In this document: positions 1 to 8,260 of the stretch, piece after piece
Position numbering within the stretch: position 1 is the first letter of the stretch
Layout of the letters: the number at the start of each line of letters is the position of its first letter
Source: Leptolyngbya sp. BL0902
Lineage (GTDB): Bacteria > Cyanobacteriota > Cyanobacteriia > Phormidesmidales > Phormidesmidaceae
Direction: 5' to 3'
NCBI RefSeq assembly: GCF_016403105.1
Contig: NZ_CP046155.1
Span: 930,001 to 994,000, forward strand
Length of the DNA stretch: 64,000 nt
Position numbers and translations under genes: made by a program
The notes under the pieces: generated by a model
The model's database searches: none
What the model was told of the DNA's origin: nothing
What the model saw: only the letters and a program-made list of their open reading frames with translations

Positions 1-138
1 TTTACCCAATTTGCCCTGCGCGTGACCGACAAAATCCTCTTTGGCCTAGAGGGCGGCTACGACTACAACGCCCTCAGCCAATCGGTGATGGCTACCATTG
101 GCGCAAGGCTAGGGCTAGGATCTGGCCTCCTGCCCTGA
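1..138 (+). CDS. C-terminal end of a histone deacetylase-like protein (partial)
   Basis: The frame is open from the window edge and stops at 136-138, leaving 45 C-terminal residues. The segment LEGGYDYNALSQSV followed by a short helix (ATIGARLG) resembles the last strand and helix of the histone deacetylase / acetoin-utilisation deacetylase superfamily, which are zinc-dependent amide hydrolases acting on acetylated lysines or polyamines. The catalytic residues would lie upstream, outside the window. The next gene makes polyamines, so a polyamine deacetylase is conceivable, but that is inference from position only. Confidence 0.6.
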   Translation, partial: FTQFALRVTDKILFGLEGGYDYNALSQSVMATIGARLGLGSGLLP

Positions 139-387
139 CCGCCAGCCACCAAGTCCGGCCCACCCCAGGGAAGATTGGCCTGGGGTTATGCCCGGTACTG
201 TTTAGACTGGCGGCGGTTCAAAGGGCGGGTTAGATTCGTTGACGGCAAGGTTTGCTGAGGGCGGCTAGAGTAGCAAACCCGCTAGACTGGATGGGGTGCT
301 GTGGGTGACTGCTCATTGCCATCGCCCGCAATGTTCTGTGCTGAAGTTGATCCTAAGCCACCTTTTCCTTCTAAGTCGCCCTACGGA
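139..387. other. intergenic region before nspC
   Basis: About 250 bases with no convincing gene. A GTG at 301 would extend the next gene by 29 residues, but that extension (MGDCSLPSPAMFCAEV...) is low in family-like character, so I treat it as leader. No clear terminator or promoter was recognised. Confidence 0.4.
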
Positions 388-1596
388 ATGTCTGTACTAA
401 GCCCCCTTTACCCTGCCCTCCAGGCCATCGCCACCCCGGCCCTGGTGTACGACGAAGCGCGACTTCGGGCTAATGCCGAGCGGATTCAGTCCTTGGGGCA
501 GCGCTACGGATTTACGCCCCTGCTGGCGATGAAAGCCTCCTATGCGGGGCTGGGGGCGTTGTCGGAGGTGCCGGGGCTGGTGCCTGAAGTGGGTTCCATT
601 GGCGAACTGCGGCTGTCCCAAACGCTCTTTCCAGAGGTGCCTGCCCACGGTTTTTTTGTCGCCATCGTTGAGGAAGAATGGGACGAAATTGCCCAGGGCG
701 TTGGGCATTTGTCCTTTAATTCCCTCAATCAGGCGGCGCAATTTGGCCCTAGGGCGGCGGCGGCGGGTATTGCAGCGGCCATTCGGGTAAACCCCTTGGT
801 GCAGGTCTCGTCCCACAGCGACTACGATGCCGGGGCAAAGGGCTGTCGGTTTGGGGTGCCCCTGGCAGAATTGCCCTCGGAGTTGCCGGACTCCATCGCC
901 GGACTCCATGCCCATGTGTTGTGCGAAAACGGCGCGGCAGACTTGGCCCAAGTGGTGGAAGTGTTGCTGAAAGAGGGCGGACATTGGCTCTCCCAGGTGC
1001 AGTACCTCAACCTGGGCGGGGGCCATTTGATGACCGCTGAGGACTACGAGGATCAGCACCTAGGGGCAGCTTTGGCCCACCTCAAACAAGCCCATCCCCA
1101 CCTAGACCTGTTTTTAGAGCCCGGTGCCGCCTGGTTTTGGGAGGCAGGTCAACTGGTGGTAATGGTGCGGGACATTGTGCGCCCCAGCGGCATTGCCACG
1201 GCAATTATCGACTGCTCCTTCCGCGCCCACCTGAACGATTTTTTAATTGGGTCACTGTTGGCGGATCTGCCGCTGACCATCACAGGGGCATCCTATGTCT
1301 CCCCAGAGGACTACGCCCAACTATCCGACGAAGCCCGTGCCCGTACTTACCGCATCGGTGGCCTATCCTGCGCCACCTGCGACTCTAAAGAGTATTACCA
1401 GTTTGCCCAACCGCTGCGGGTGGGCGACCGTCTGGTGATGGAAAATATGGGCCACTACGTCGATGTTACCTATAGCTGGTTCAATGGCCTGCCGCCGCCG
1501 TCGGTGTATCGCCTGACGAAAGCCGCCGCCACCCTAGAGCGAGACCACCCCTACCGCGAGTTCCTTCAGAGCAATCTCCCCTTCCATCGACGATAA
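388..1596 (+). CDS. nspC: carboxynorspermidine decarboxylase
   Basis: PLP-dependent decarboxylase of the fold-III (alanine racemase-like) group, which removes CO2 from carboxynorspermidine or carboxyspermidine in the alternative bacterial spermidine route. The protein is 402 residues from the ATG at 388. Lys49 in LLAMKASY is the expected Schiff-base lysine. The NLGGGH segment, LEPGAAW (phosphate/substrate strand) and SCATCDS near residue 330 (the Cys-containing loop that completes the neighbouring active site) are all in order. The length matches the family. A GTG at 301 is an alternative start but adds an unconserved-looking tail. The gene stands alone; no carboxyspermidine dehydrogenase partner is visible in the window. 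Confidence 0.88.
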   Translation: MSVLSPLYPALQAIATPALVYDEARLRANAERIQSLGQRYGFTPLLAMKASYAGLGALSEVPGLVPEVGSIGELRLSQTLFPEVPAHGFFVAIVEEEWDEIAQGVGHLSFNSLNQAAQFGPRAAAAGIAAAIRVNPLVQVSSHSDYDAGAKGCRFGVPLAELPSELPDSIAGLHAHVLCENGAADLAQVVEVLLKEGGHWLSQVQYLNLGGGHLMTAEDYEDQHLGAALAHLKQAHPHLDLFLEPGAAWFWEAGQLVVMVRDIVRPSGIATAIIDCSFRAHLNDFLIGSLLADLPLTITGASYVSPEDYAQLSDEARARTYRIGGLSCATCDSKEYYQFAQPLRVGDRLVMENMGHYVDVTYSWFNGLPPPSVYRLTKAAATLERDHPYREFLQSNLPFHRR

Positions 1597-1612
1597 TCAT
1601 CCCCTATTCCGG

Positions 1613-1651
1613 CTCCCCTCTTCCCGTGGGAGAGGGGCTGGGGGTGAGGGC
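1613..1651. repeat. GA/CT-rich palindromic intergenic repeat, copy 1
   Basis: CCCCTCT and AGAGGGG arms flank TCCCGTGGG, followed by GCTGGGGGTGAGGG. The same core recurs at 3449, 11359, 26774 and 26926. It lies just after the nspC stop and could act as a terminator in either direction. Confidence 0.7.
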
Positions 1652-1701
1652 CAATCCCCGCCAAAGAGGGTTTAGGGAGAGGATTGGGAAGTGAGGACTC
1701 C

Positions 1702-2178
1702 CTAGGAGTTCAACAGCTCAAACAGGCCGTCGTCGATGTCGTAGCCCAGCATTTGGGTCATAAATTTGAGCTTGGTGGGGTTGAAGCGGCCCTGGGATTT
1801 GAGCCATTCGGCAATCACAAAAATCTTTTGCATCACAAAGATTTCTAGGGCTTCGGGGTTGTAGCGGATGCCGTCGGTGGGGCTGAATTGGTGGGGCACC
1901 AGCATAGCGGCATAGCGACCCAGTTCACCCGCTTCCCAGTCCAGCACCAGGGGGAGCCAAGGATAGCGGCTATCCAACCGAATGAACCACAGCCGCACCT
2001 CCGGCAGTTCCGACAGTTCCCTGGGGTCGGTGGGGTCGCGGGTGATGTCGATATCAAACCGCAGGCCCGCCTCGGTGATGCCCGGTTCGCTGGAGAGCAG
2101 GGCCTCAATCACCGCTGTGGCGGGGCCAAGGTCGAGGGTTTGCAGATGGCTATCGCGGAGGGTGATGGTGTGGGCCAT
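1702..2178 (-). CDS. CRR6 family (DUF1817) NDH-1 assembly factor
   Basis: The 158-residue soluble protein matches my memory of the cyanobacterial/plastid CRR6 family (chlororespiratory reduction 6, DUF1817), needed for maturation of the NdhI subunit of the photosynthetic NDH-1 complex. Characteristic stretches are RELSELPEVRLWF, RYPWLPLVLDW, RYAAMLVPHQF and NPEALEIFVMQKIF. There is no signal peptide or membrane segment, so it should act in the cytoplasm/stroma equivalent. It is convergent with nspC and divergent from wecB. ndhH, another NDH-1 gene, lies 25 kb away and is not linked. Family assignment is from memory of conserved motifs. Confidence 0.75.
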   Translation of the reverse strand: MAHTITLRDSHLQTLDLGPATAVIEALLSSEPGITEAGLRFDIDITRDPTDPRELSELPEVRLWFIRLDSRYPWLPLVLDWEAGELGRYAAMLVPHQFSPTDGIRYNPEALEIFVMQKIFVIAEWLKSQGRFNPTKLKFMTQMLGYDIDDGLFELLNS

Positions 2179-2299
2179 GGGAAATCGGGCGAAACGGGAC
2201 AGCCTCTATTGTGGCAGGGGGGTGGCAGCGGGGAAAGGGCGTGCCATGATCGGGGGCGGTTTTGCGGTCTAATAGTTGGGTATTGAGTGGACTTTGGCG

Positions 2300-3412
2300 A
2301 TGACGGCTTCTCCCCGGCGCGTGTGCATTATTCTTGGAACTCGGCCCGAGGCCATTAAGCTGGCCCCGGTGATTCGGGCCTTTCAGCAGGATGCCGAGTT
2401 TGAAACCCAGGTGGTGCTGACCGGGCAACACCGGGAAATGGTGGATCAGGTGATGACCCTGTTTGACCTGCGGGCCGATGCCGACCTGGCGATCATGCAG
2501 CCAAAGCAAACCCTCACCGATATCACCTGCCGCAGCCTCCAAGGGCTAGAGGCCCATTTTCAAACCCTGAAGCCCGATCTGGTGATTGTGCAAGGGGATA
2601 CGACCACCGCCTTTGCCGCCGCCCTCGCCGCCTTTTACCAACACATCCCGGTGGGCCACGTAGAGGCCGGACTTCGCACCGACAATATCTATAGCCCCTA
2701 CCCCGAAGAGGCCAACCGACGGCTGATTTCCCAGCTCACCACCCTGCACTTTGCCCCCACCACCAAGGCCGTCGATCACCTCAAAGCCTCCAGCGTGGTC
2801 GGAGCCATTCACCACACGGGCAATACCGTGATCGATGCCCTGCTCACCGTGGCCGCCCAACGGCCCGACTGCCCCATCGACGGGCTAGATTGGGATCAGT
2901 ACCGGGTGATTTTGGCCACCGTCCACCGTCGGGAAAACTGGGGCGCACCCCTGGGCGACATCGCTGCCGGATTCCTCGACATCCTAGAGGCCCAGCCCGA
3001 CACCGCCCTGCTGCTGCCCCTGCACCGCAACCCCCTCGTGCGGGAACCCCTCACCGCCGTTCTGGGGAGTCATCCCCGCGTGTTTTTGACCGAACCCCTG
3101 GACTACCGCGCCCTGGTGGGGGCCATGCAGCGCTGTCACCTGTTGTTGACCGACTCCGGTGGCCTGCAAGAGGAAGCCCCCGGTCTGGGCAAACCCGTCC
3201 TTGTGCTGCGCGACACCACGGAACGCCCCGAAGCCATTGACGCTGGCACCGCCCGCCTGATCGGCACCGACCGGGACGCCATCCGCGATCACGCCCTGGA
3301 ACTGCTGACCAACCCCGCCGCCTACGACGCCATGGCCCAGGCCGTCAATCCCTTCGGCGATGGCCACGCCTCCGAGCGCATCCTCGCCATCGTCAAAGCT
3401 TACCTAGGCTGA
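2300..3412 (+). CDS. wecB: UDP-N-acetylglucosamine 2-epimerase (non-hydrolysing)
   Basis: Interconverts UDP-GlcNAc and UDP-ManNAc for surface polysaccharide precursors. The N-terminal GTRPEAIKLAPVI motif, VQGDTTTAFAAALAAF, HVEAGLRTDN followed by PYPEEANRRLI, the HRREN motif and DSGGLQEEAPGLGKPVLVLR are all typical of the WecB GT-B-like fold. The ATG at 2300 gives 370 residues, the usual length; a TTG at 2276 would add eight residues of no evident value. No other capsule or O-antigen gene is adjacent; gmd at 17.4 kb is the only other nucleotide-sugar gene in the window. Confidence 0.93.
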   Translation: MTASPRRVCIILGTRPEAIKLAPVIRAFQQDAEFETQVVLTGQHREMVDQVMTLFDLRADADLAIMQPKQTLTDITCRSLQGLEAHFQTLKPDLVIVQGDTTTAFAAALAAFYQHIPVGHVEAGLRTDNIYSPYPEEANRRLISQLTTLHFAPTTKAVDHLKASSVVGAIHHTGNTVIDALLTVAAQRPDCPIDGLDWDQYRVILATVHRRENWGAPLGDIAAGFLDILEAQPDTALLLPLHRNPLVREPLTAVLGSHPRVFLTEPLDYRALVGAMQRCHLLLTDSGGLQEEAPGLGKPVLVLRDTTERPEAIDAGTARLIGTDRDAIRDHALELLTNPAAYDAMAQAVNPFGDGHASERILAIVKAYLG

Positions 3413-3448
3413 GTTTGGGTTAAACCCAGGAACATTGAGTTGCTCTAG

Positions 3449-3486
3449 CTCCCCTCTCCCCACGGGAGAGGGGCCGGGGGTGAGGG
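3449..3486. repeat. GA/CT-rich palindromic intergenic repeat, copy 2
   Basis: CTCCCCTCTCCCCACGGGAG with the matching AGAGGGG arm, followed by GGGGGTGAGGG. It is almost the same as copy 1 and sits between wecB and the Uma2 gene, again directly downstream of a coding region. Confidence 0.7.
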
Positions 3487-3582
3487 TGCCAGGACATGGG
3501 GCCGCTGAGCTTCATGCTCCCTGAAGTTACTCCGGTGGGGGATTCGCTACCATAGACACCATCGTCATTCTGCCCTGCCGCT

Positions 3583-4362
3583 GTGACTGCCGCCCAGCCC
3601 CGCCCCACGGATGTGGCCCCCGCGCCCAGCCCTGACCCCATCCACTACCCCAGTTCCGACGGTGAGCCCGTGGCTGAAACCTACGTCCATTTCTATGCGC
3701 TCCTCGCGACGCTGGAGGTGCTGCGCCAGTATTTGGAGGGCCGACGAGCCACGGTGCTGGCCAACCAGTTTCTCTATTATTCCCAGGGAATGCCGAAACT
3801 GCGGGTGGCCCCCGATGTGATGGTGATTTTTGACGTGGAGCCCGGTGGTCGAGACAACTATAAGGTGTGGGAAGAGAGCCAGGTGCCCAGTGTGATTTTT
3901 GAGATGACCTCGGCGGGCACCCAAGACCAGGACAAAACCTTCAAAAGAACCCTCTACGAGCAGATGGGCGTGGCGGAATACTGGCTGTTTGACCCCAAGG
4001 GTGAATGGGTCGAAGGCCAGTTGCAGGGCTACCGTTTAGAGCATGATGTGTACTACCCCATCACCGATGGCCGCAGCGAGCCCCTCCAGCTACGGCTTCA
4101 GGCGGAGGGTTCTTTAATTGGGTTCTATCGCGAAGACACCGGGGAAAAATTGCTGATTCCCGGCGAACTGGCCCAGGCGCTCCAGCAAGAATCCGTCGCC
4201 CGTCAGCAGGCTGAACAGCGGGCTGAACAAGAACGCCAGCGAGCCGAGCAGGCCGAAGCTCGCCTCATAGAACTGCAAGCGCAACTAAAGGCCCACGGTA
4301 TTGATGTGATTGATCCTTTGGATCCAGGGTCTCCGTCCCAGAGCGAGTGGTCTGAAGCCTAA
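3583..4362 (+). CDS. Uma2 family (DUF820) endonuclease-like protein with coiled-coil tail
   Basis: Residues about 20-190 carry the Uma2/DUF820 restriction-endonuclease-like fold, a family greatly expanded in cyanobacteria with mostly unknown function. Visible motifs are RVAPDVMVIFDV (metal-binding Asp in PDV), PSVIFEMTSAGT (second acidic position), a conserved Lys cluster DKTFKRTLYEQ, and GVAEYWLFDP. Residues about 195-240 form an Ala/Glu/Gln/Arg-rich helix (QQAEQRAEQERQRAEQAEAR) that should be a coiled coil. It starts at GTG 3583, with no upstream alternative that fits. No transposase or partner gene is adjacent. Confidence 0.85.
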   Translation: MTAAQPRPTDVAPAPSPDPIHYPSSDGEPVAETYVHFYALLATLEVLRQYLEGRRATVLANQFLYYSQGMPKLRVAPDVMVIFDVEPGGRDNYKVWEESQVPSVIFEMTSAGTQDQDKTFKRTLYEQMGVAEYWLFDPKGEWVEGQLQGYRLEHDVYYPITDGRSEPLQLRLQAEGSLIGFYREDTGEKLLIPGELAQALQQESVARQQAEQRAEQERQRAEQAEARLIELQAQLKAHGIDVIDPLDPGSPSQSEWSEA

Positions 4363-4688
4363 AAGACCCCAAGGTTCCCTAGGCTTACGGAGCGACGTCA
4401 GGACGATATCCACCGATTGAAAGACGATCATGGGCCACAATTTGCCGTCGTCCTCTGGAAATTGACCCGAGAGCCATGTAGATTTACGGAGGCTGGCATG
4501 GCATCTTCACAAAAATCTCTAGTAAGCTAGGAAATCATCCGACTGTTTATGGCGGAAAACGTGAAGAACCGATGAAAACCATGAAGGAACCCTGACTATC
4601 CCCTCCGGGAGTGGCGATAGCGCCAGGAGGTTCAACCTCGGTTTTTCAGTCCTCACCCTTTCAGTCCCCCTAAACCCAAGGTGCGATC
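4363..4688. other. 326-bp intergenic region before the OmpR regulator
   Basis: No coding frame was recognised. An imperfect hairpin CTATC..CTCCGGGAG..GATAG lies near 4597-4620, and GGAGGTTCAACCTC followed by GGTTTTT at about 4627-4647 resembles a weak terminator or leader stem. The promoter of the downstream regulator presumably lies here but I cannot place it. Confidence 0.3.
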
Positions 4689-5408
4689 ATGGCGGAAGCC
4701 AAAATCCTAGTTGTTGATGACGATCCTGCCATTCGCAACCTGATCTATCGATTTTTGTCGAAGCAGGATTACACCATGGAGGCGGCTGAGGACGGCAAAA
4801 AGGCGCTAGCGGCGTTTGAGCAGTTCACGCCGGATCTGGTGATCCTCGATGTGAACCTGCCCGACACCAACGGCTACGACCTCTGCAAGGAGATGCAATC
4901 TCGCACGGGGGTGTTTGTACTGATGCTGACCAGCCGCACCGACGAAGCGGATAAAATTCGCGGTTTTGCCGAAGGGGCCGATGACTACCTCACCAAGCCC
5001 TTCAGCCTGTTAGAACTGGAGGTGCGGGTGGGGGCCATCCTCAAGCGCCAGCGCCCCGTCACCGCCGCCGAGCAGCAATGCCTCTCCTTCGACAGCCTAG
5101 TGATTGACCCGGTACGGCGAGAGGTGATGCTCGATCATGACCTGGTGCCCCTCACGGCCCTAGAGTTTGACTTGCTGCACTTCTTGGCCAGTCATCCGGG
5201 CCGGGTGTGGCGACGGGCGGAGCTGATCCAAAAGGTCTGGGACTATGACTACGTGGGCGACCAGCGGGTGGTGGATGTCCATGTGGGGCAAATTCGCAAA
5301 AAAATTGAGAAGGATATCAACGAACCCGCCCTGATCCAAACCGTGCGGGGGGTCGGTTACAAATTCGAGCCTCCCCATGGCGTAACGGAAGGCCAAGCCT
5401 CTGCCTAA
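4689..5408 (+). CDS. OmpR/PhoB family response regulator
   Basis: DNA-binding response regulator of 239 residues. The receiver domain (about 1-120) has the acidic pocket VVDDD, the phospho-acceptor Asp in LVILDVNLPD (about residue 54), the Thr/Ser of MLTSR and Lys in YLTKPF. A winged-helix Trans_reg_C domain follows (about 135-230), with LTALEFDLLHFLASHPGRV, RVVDVHVGQIRKKIE and TVRGVGYKF. No histidine kinase is next to it, so the partner is unknown. It is convergent with the HetZ-like gene. It is not an obvious RpaA or RpaB by sequence memory, so I give no symbol. Confidence 0.9.
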   Translation: MAEAKILVVDDDPAIRNLIYRFLSKQDYTMEAAEDGKKALAAFEQFTPDLVILDVNLPDTNGYDLCKEMQSRTGVFVLMLTSRTDEADKIRGFAEGADDYLTKPFSLLELEVRVGAILKRQRPVTAAEQQCLSFDSLVIDPVRREVMLDHDLVPLTALEFDLLHFLASHPGRVWRRAELIQKVWDYDYVGDQRVVDVHVGQIRKKIEKDINEPALIQTVRGVGYKFEPPHGVTEGQASA

Positions 5409-5567
5409 CGCCCATGGAGCCTTTGGCCTGTCACAGCCTAGGCTGGCGGAATTGGGGTAGATTCGGGGTTAGGCCGAGCCAAACGAGTGAACCGTGCGCG
5501 GCAGGGTGGGCCTCTGGCCTGCTGGGGAGGCCGTCCAGCCGGATATTTCCTAGGAGCTTGGAATGGG

Positions 5568-6824
5568 CTAGGACTTGTCTCCGTCGCGACGGCTTTGGTT
5601 GCGGTAGTCCCAGGCTTGTTTGAGGACCTGACTCCAGGTGCGGTGCACCTTCTTCGACGTCCAGCCTAGACAGCGGGCCAGGGTATCTTCATCGCCCTGA
5701 TCCGCTCCATCGGTCTGACGTTTGAGGTCGATGAGGCGGCGATGATCAACGGGCAAACTTGCCAAAAAGCCCTGCCATTCTTCAGGCGTCATGCCTAGGC
5801 TATCTTCTAGGTTGGCCCCTAGCCACTGGTGTACCAGCGCCCACTCGTGCTGTTGGGCGAATTTTTCGACGTGGTACTTGAACCGCTGTTGCAGGTAATC
5901 GCGCTGACGGGGGGAGAGCCCTAGGATTTCATCAATTTCGGCGGCGGAACAGTCCTCCAGCTTGAGGACGAGGTAGTCAATGCAGTCTGTTTGGTTTTGG
6001 GCTTTGAAATAGTCCACCAGGGTAGCAATGACCCGATCTCGCATCACCGCTGCCCCTGGGTCGTAGGCGTCGGTTTTCAGCTTGTCGCGCACCTCCTGCA
6101 CCAGGGAACTGCGAGCGTAGGTTTCGGCTTCTTCGGATTTGGCTCCATCGCTCACCAGACCCATATCCACGGAGGTTTCGGCGGGCTGACGGCGGCTAAA
6201 GGACTGGGCTCGCAGCACAATCAACTGCTGGCTATGGCGACCGGGGAGGGTAATGCGGCGCTTGGCATACTGCTCGCTGAAGGCCATGTATTCCGCCAGT
6301 TCTAACTGGGTGCGCGGGGTGTAGGTGGCGGGTAGCTGGTGCTCTCGCCGAAAGGCATTCAGCACTTCGATATAGAAGATTTGCATGAAGTCTTCGATCA
6401 GCGCATAGCGGCCCTGAAAGCTGAGGTAGCTCTCCTTGGGGGCCACATGGCGATAGACGATGGCGCTGAGGTTGCTGTGCAGTTCCACCCGGCCCCGGCG
6501 AGACCCCATCTCATAGTAGGTCAGGCATTTGTCTACCCGATGGCGCACCAGGGCCATGGCCCAATGCTGTACATCGCCAGAGGACTGGATGCGGTCGCTG
6601 CGGTGGCAAATGCGATTGACCTCAGCCGCTAACCGTGCCGCCACTCCCTCCAGCCCCCCAGGGCGACGCTGGAGCCGTTCCTCAACGAGTTGTTCGATTC
6701 TTGGGGCCAACCCCCCGATGACGCCATCTTCCCCTGCCCTCCCAGGCTGGGACGATGAGTTGGAGGGAGGAGGTGCTCCTGGAGAGGATGCCGCCATAGT
6801 ACAGGTGGTAGATGCAGTCTTCAT
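5568..6824 (-). CDS. HetZ-like / HetZ-related regulatory protein
   Basis: The 418-residue soluble protein has a Ser/Pro-rich N-terminus (about 1-30) followed by stretches I associate with the cyanobacterial HetZ family: YYEMGSRRGRVELHSNLSAI, EDFMQIFYIEVLNAFRRE, and LELAEYMAFSEQYAKRRI. The C-terminal third (LEDCSAAEIDEILGLSPRQR, then QQRFKYHVEKFA) looks like a sigma-factor-type helix-turn-helix, suggesting DNA binding. HetZ proper acts early in heterocyst commitment; relatives also occur in filamentous non-heterocystous species with unclear roles. It stands opposite the receiver-domain trio across a 690-bp divergent region. The family call is from memory. Confidence 0.6.
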   Translation of the reverse strand: MKTASTTCTMAASSPGAPPPSNSSSQPGRAGEDGVIGGLAPRIEQLVEERLQRRPGGLEGVAARLAAEVNRICHRSDRIQSSGDVQHWAMALVRHRVDKCLTYYEMGSRRGRVELHSNLSAIVYRHVAPKESYLSFQGRYALIEDFMQIFYIEVLNAFRREHQLPATYTPRTQLELAEYMAFSEQYAKRRITLPGRHSQQLIVLRAQSFSRRQPAETSVDMGLVSDGAKSEEAETYARSSLVQEVRDKLKTDAYDPGAAVMRDRVIATLVDYFKAQNQTDCIDYLVLKLEDCSAAEIDEILGLSPRQRDYLQQRFKYHVEKFAQQHEWALVHQWLGANLEDSLGMTPEEWQGFLASLPVDHRRLIDLKRQTDGADQGDEDTLARCLGWTSKKVHRTWSQVLKQAWDYRNQSRRDGDKS

Positions 6825-7516
6825 AGATACCCAATCCTAGCAATGACACCGAAAGGAGAACCAGCGAGGCGAAAATTGCGCCGTGGTGTTCTGCTCTATC
6901 CACATCATCAGGGGAACTCAGCCGATTTCGAGGAATCTGTGTCAGTGCTTAAATTGGCTTCCGGAAATCGTCCTAAAGCCTCTGAAACCTAGTGTTTGAC
7001 CCCTATTATTTGGGCCAATGGACAGATTGCCCCCGTGCCCTCGCCCGATGCTAGCCATGGCGACGAATGTATCACTTTATTACAGCCTCGGCTTCGTAGG
7101 GCTCCGTAAGGAGGGTAATCCTACGACATGGGAGCGCTGTGGGTAACGCCATCGTGATCTATCTGTCGCCACGACCTCTTCCCCCTGGCCTCTTCTACGG
7201 AGGGCCTACGGACTATCGCTGAGATTCCTGCGCAGGATGTCCTAGAAACTACGGAGCATGGCGATGGGGAAAGGTGAGGATGGCAAAGAAAGCTGAGACA
7301 CGGACAATGAAGACAACTCCAAGCACAGTAATGTTTTGTGATAAACCTTTAGGGCCGAACGGTGTTTTCTTCGATTCTAACGGGCATCCTAGAGTTAGGG
7401 GAGCCCTGAACTGGCCCTCCCTAGCAAAACCTAGGTCGATGAACTAGGTTTGCCGTTAATATACCCACTCTTACCCCACCGATCCCCGATTCTATCCTGT
7501 ACTGACGAGGCTAACC
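6825..7516. other. 692-bp divergent intergenic region
   Basis: Lies between the HetZ-like gene (minus) and the receiver trio (plus). I see no gene with a plausible ribosome site. Several TACGGAG-type words recur (about 7197, 7209, 7251) with an inverted form CTCCGTAAGGAG near 7101, which could be operator-like, but the pattern is loose. AT-rich sequence TTAATATACCC occurs near 7455-7465, upstream of the first receiver gene. Confidence 0.35.
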
Positions 7517-8209
7517 ATGGCAAAGATTTTGGTGATTGAAGACGAGAAAGGCGTGCAGGATAATGTGGTTGACATTCTTCAACTGGAGGGGTTTACGGTC
7601 ACGTTTGCAGACAATGGCCTGCTGGGGGTGTTGATGGCACGGGCAGAACAACCTGACCTCATCATTTGCGACATCATGATGCCCGAACTGGATGGCTATG
7701 GCGTTCTAGATCAACTGCGCCAGAATCCGGAGACTGCTACGATTCCCTTTATCTTTCTCACCGCCAAGGCCGACACGGTGGATTTGCGCCAGGGCATGGA
7801 ATTGGGGGCCGATGACTACCTGACGAAGCCCTTTACCCCCCAGGAATTGCGTAAGGCGGTGGCTGTTCGCTTAGAAAAACAGGCCGCGATGATGGAAAAA
7901 TACCAGCAGGAGCGAGAACGGGCACTGACCTATCAGCGGCAGGCCCAGGAGCGGCAAAATATCATTGACACCCAGGAAGACTTTCTGCGCAAGATGATTA
8001 TGGACTTGCGGGATCCCCTGTCTAATATCAATATTGCCATTCAGCTTTTGGCCAGTAGCCAAGAAGAATCGGCGCGCCAACGCTACCTCAAGGTGCTGAG
8101 GGAGGAATGTTCTAAAGAAATTATGATGCTGAACCAAATGGCCCAGCTTCAAGACTTGATGTCTCCCCAAAATCTCAAGCTGTTGAATCAATTTAAGCTC
8201 ATTCAGTAG
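7517..8209 (+). CDS. response regulator with degenerate kinase-dimerisation tail
   Basis: The 230-residue protein has an intact CheY-like receiver at residues 1-120 (E8/D9 pocket, phospho-acceptor D52 in IICDIMMPE, T82, K104 in YLTKPF). A coiled stretch (about 118-150) follows, then a segment FLRKMIMDLRDPLSNI that aligns with the HisKA motif FL..VSHELRTPL but has Met162 in place of the phosphorylated His. There is no ATPase domain. It should therefore dimerise and receive phosphate, but not act as a conventional kinase. It is the first of three tandem genes with closely similar receivers; the next starts 51 bases downstream, so co-transcription is likely. Confidence 0.85.
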   Translation: MAKILVIEDEKGVQDNVVDILQLEGFTVTFADNGLLGVLMARAEQPDLIICDIMMPELDGYGVLDQLRQNPETATIPFIFLTAKADTVDLRQGMELGADDYLTKPFTPQELRKAVAVRLEKQAAMMEKYQQERERALTYQRQAQERQNIIDTQEDFLRKMIMDLRDPLSNINIAIQLLASSQEESARQRYLKVLREECSKEIMMLNQMAQLQDLMSPQNLKLLNQFKLIQ

Positions 8210-8260
8210 GCGGCGCTGGATGAGCAATATGTCTTTTTCTGCACTGCCCCCAGAGGCCCC

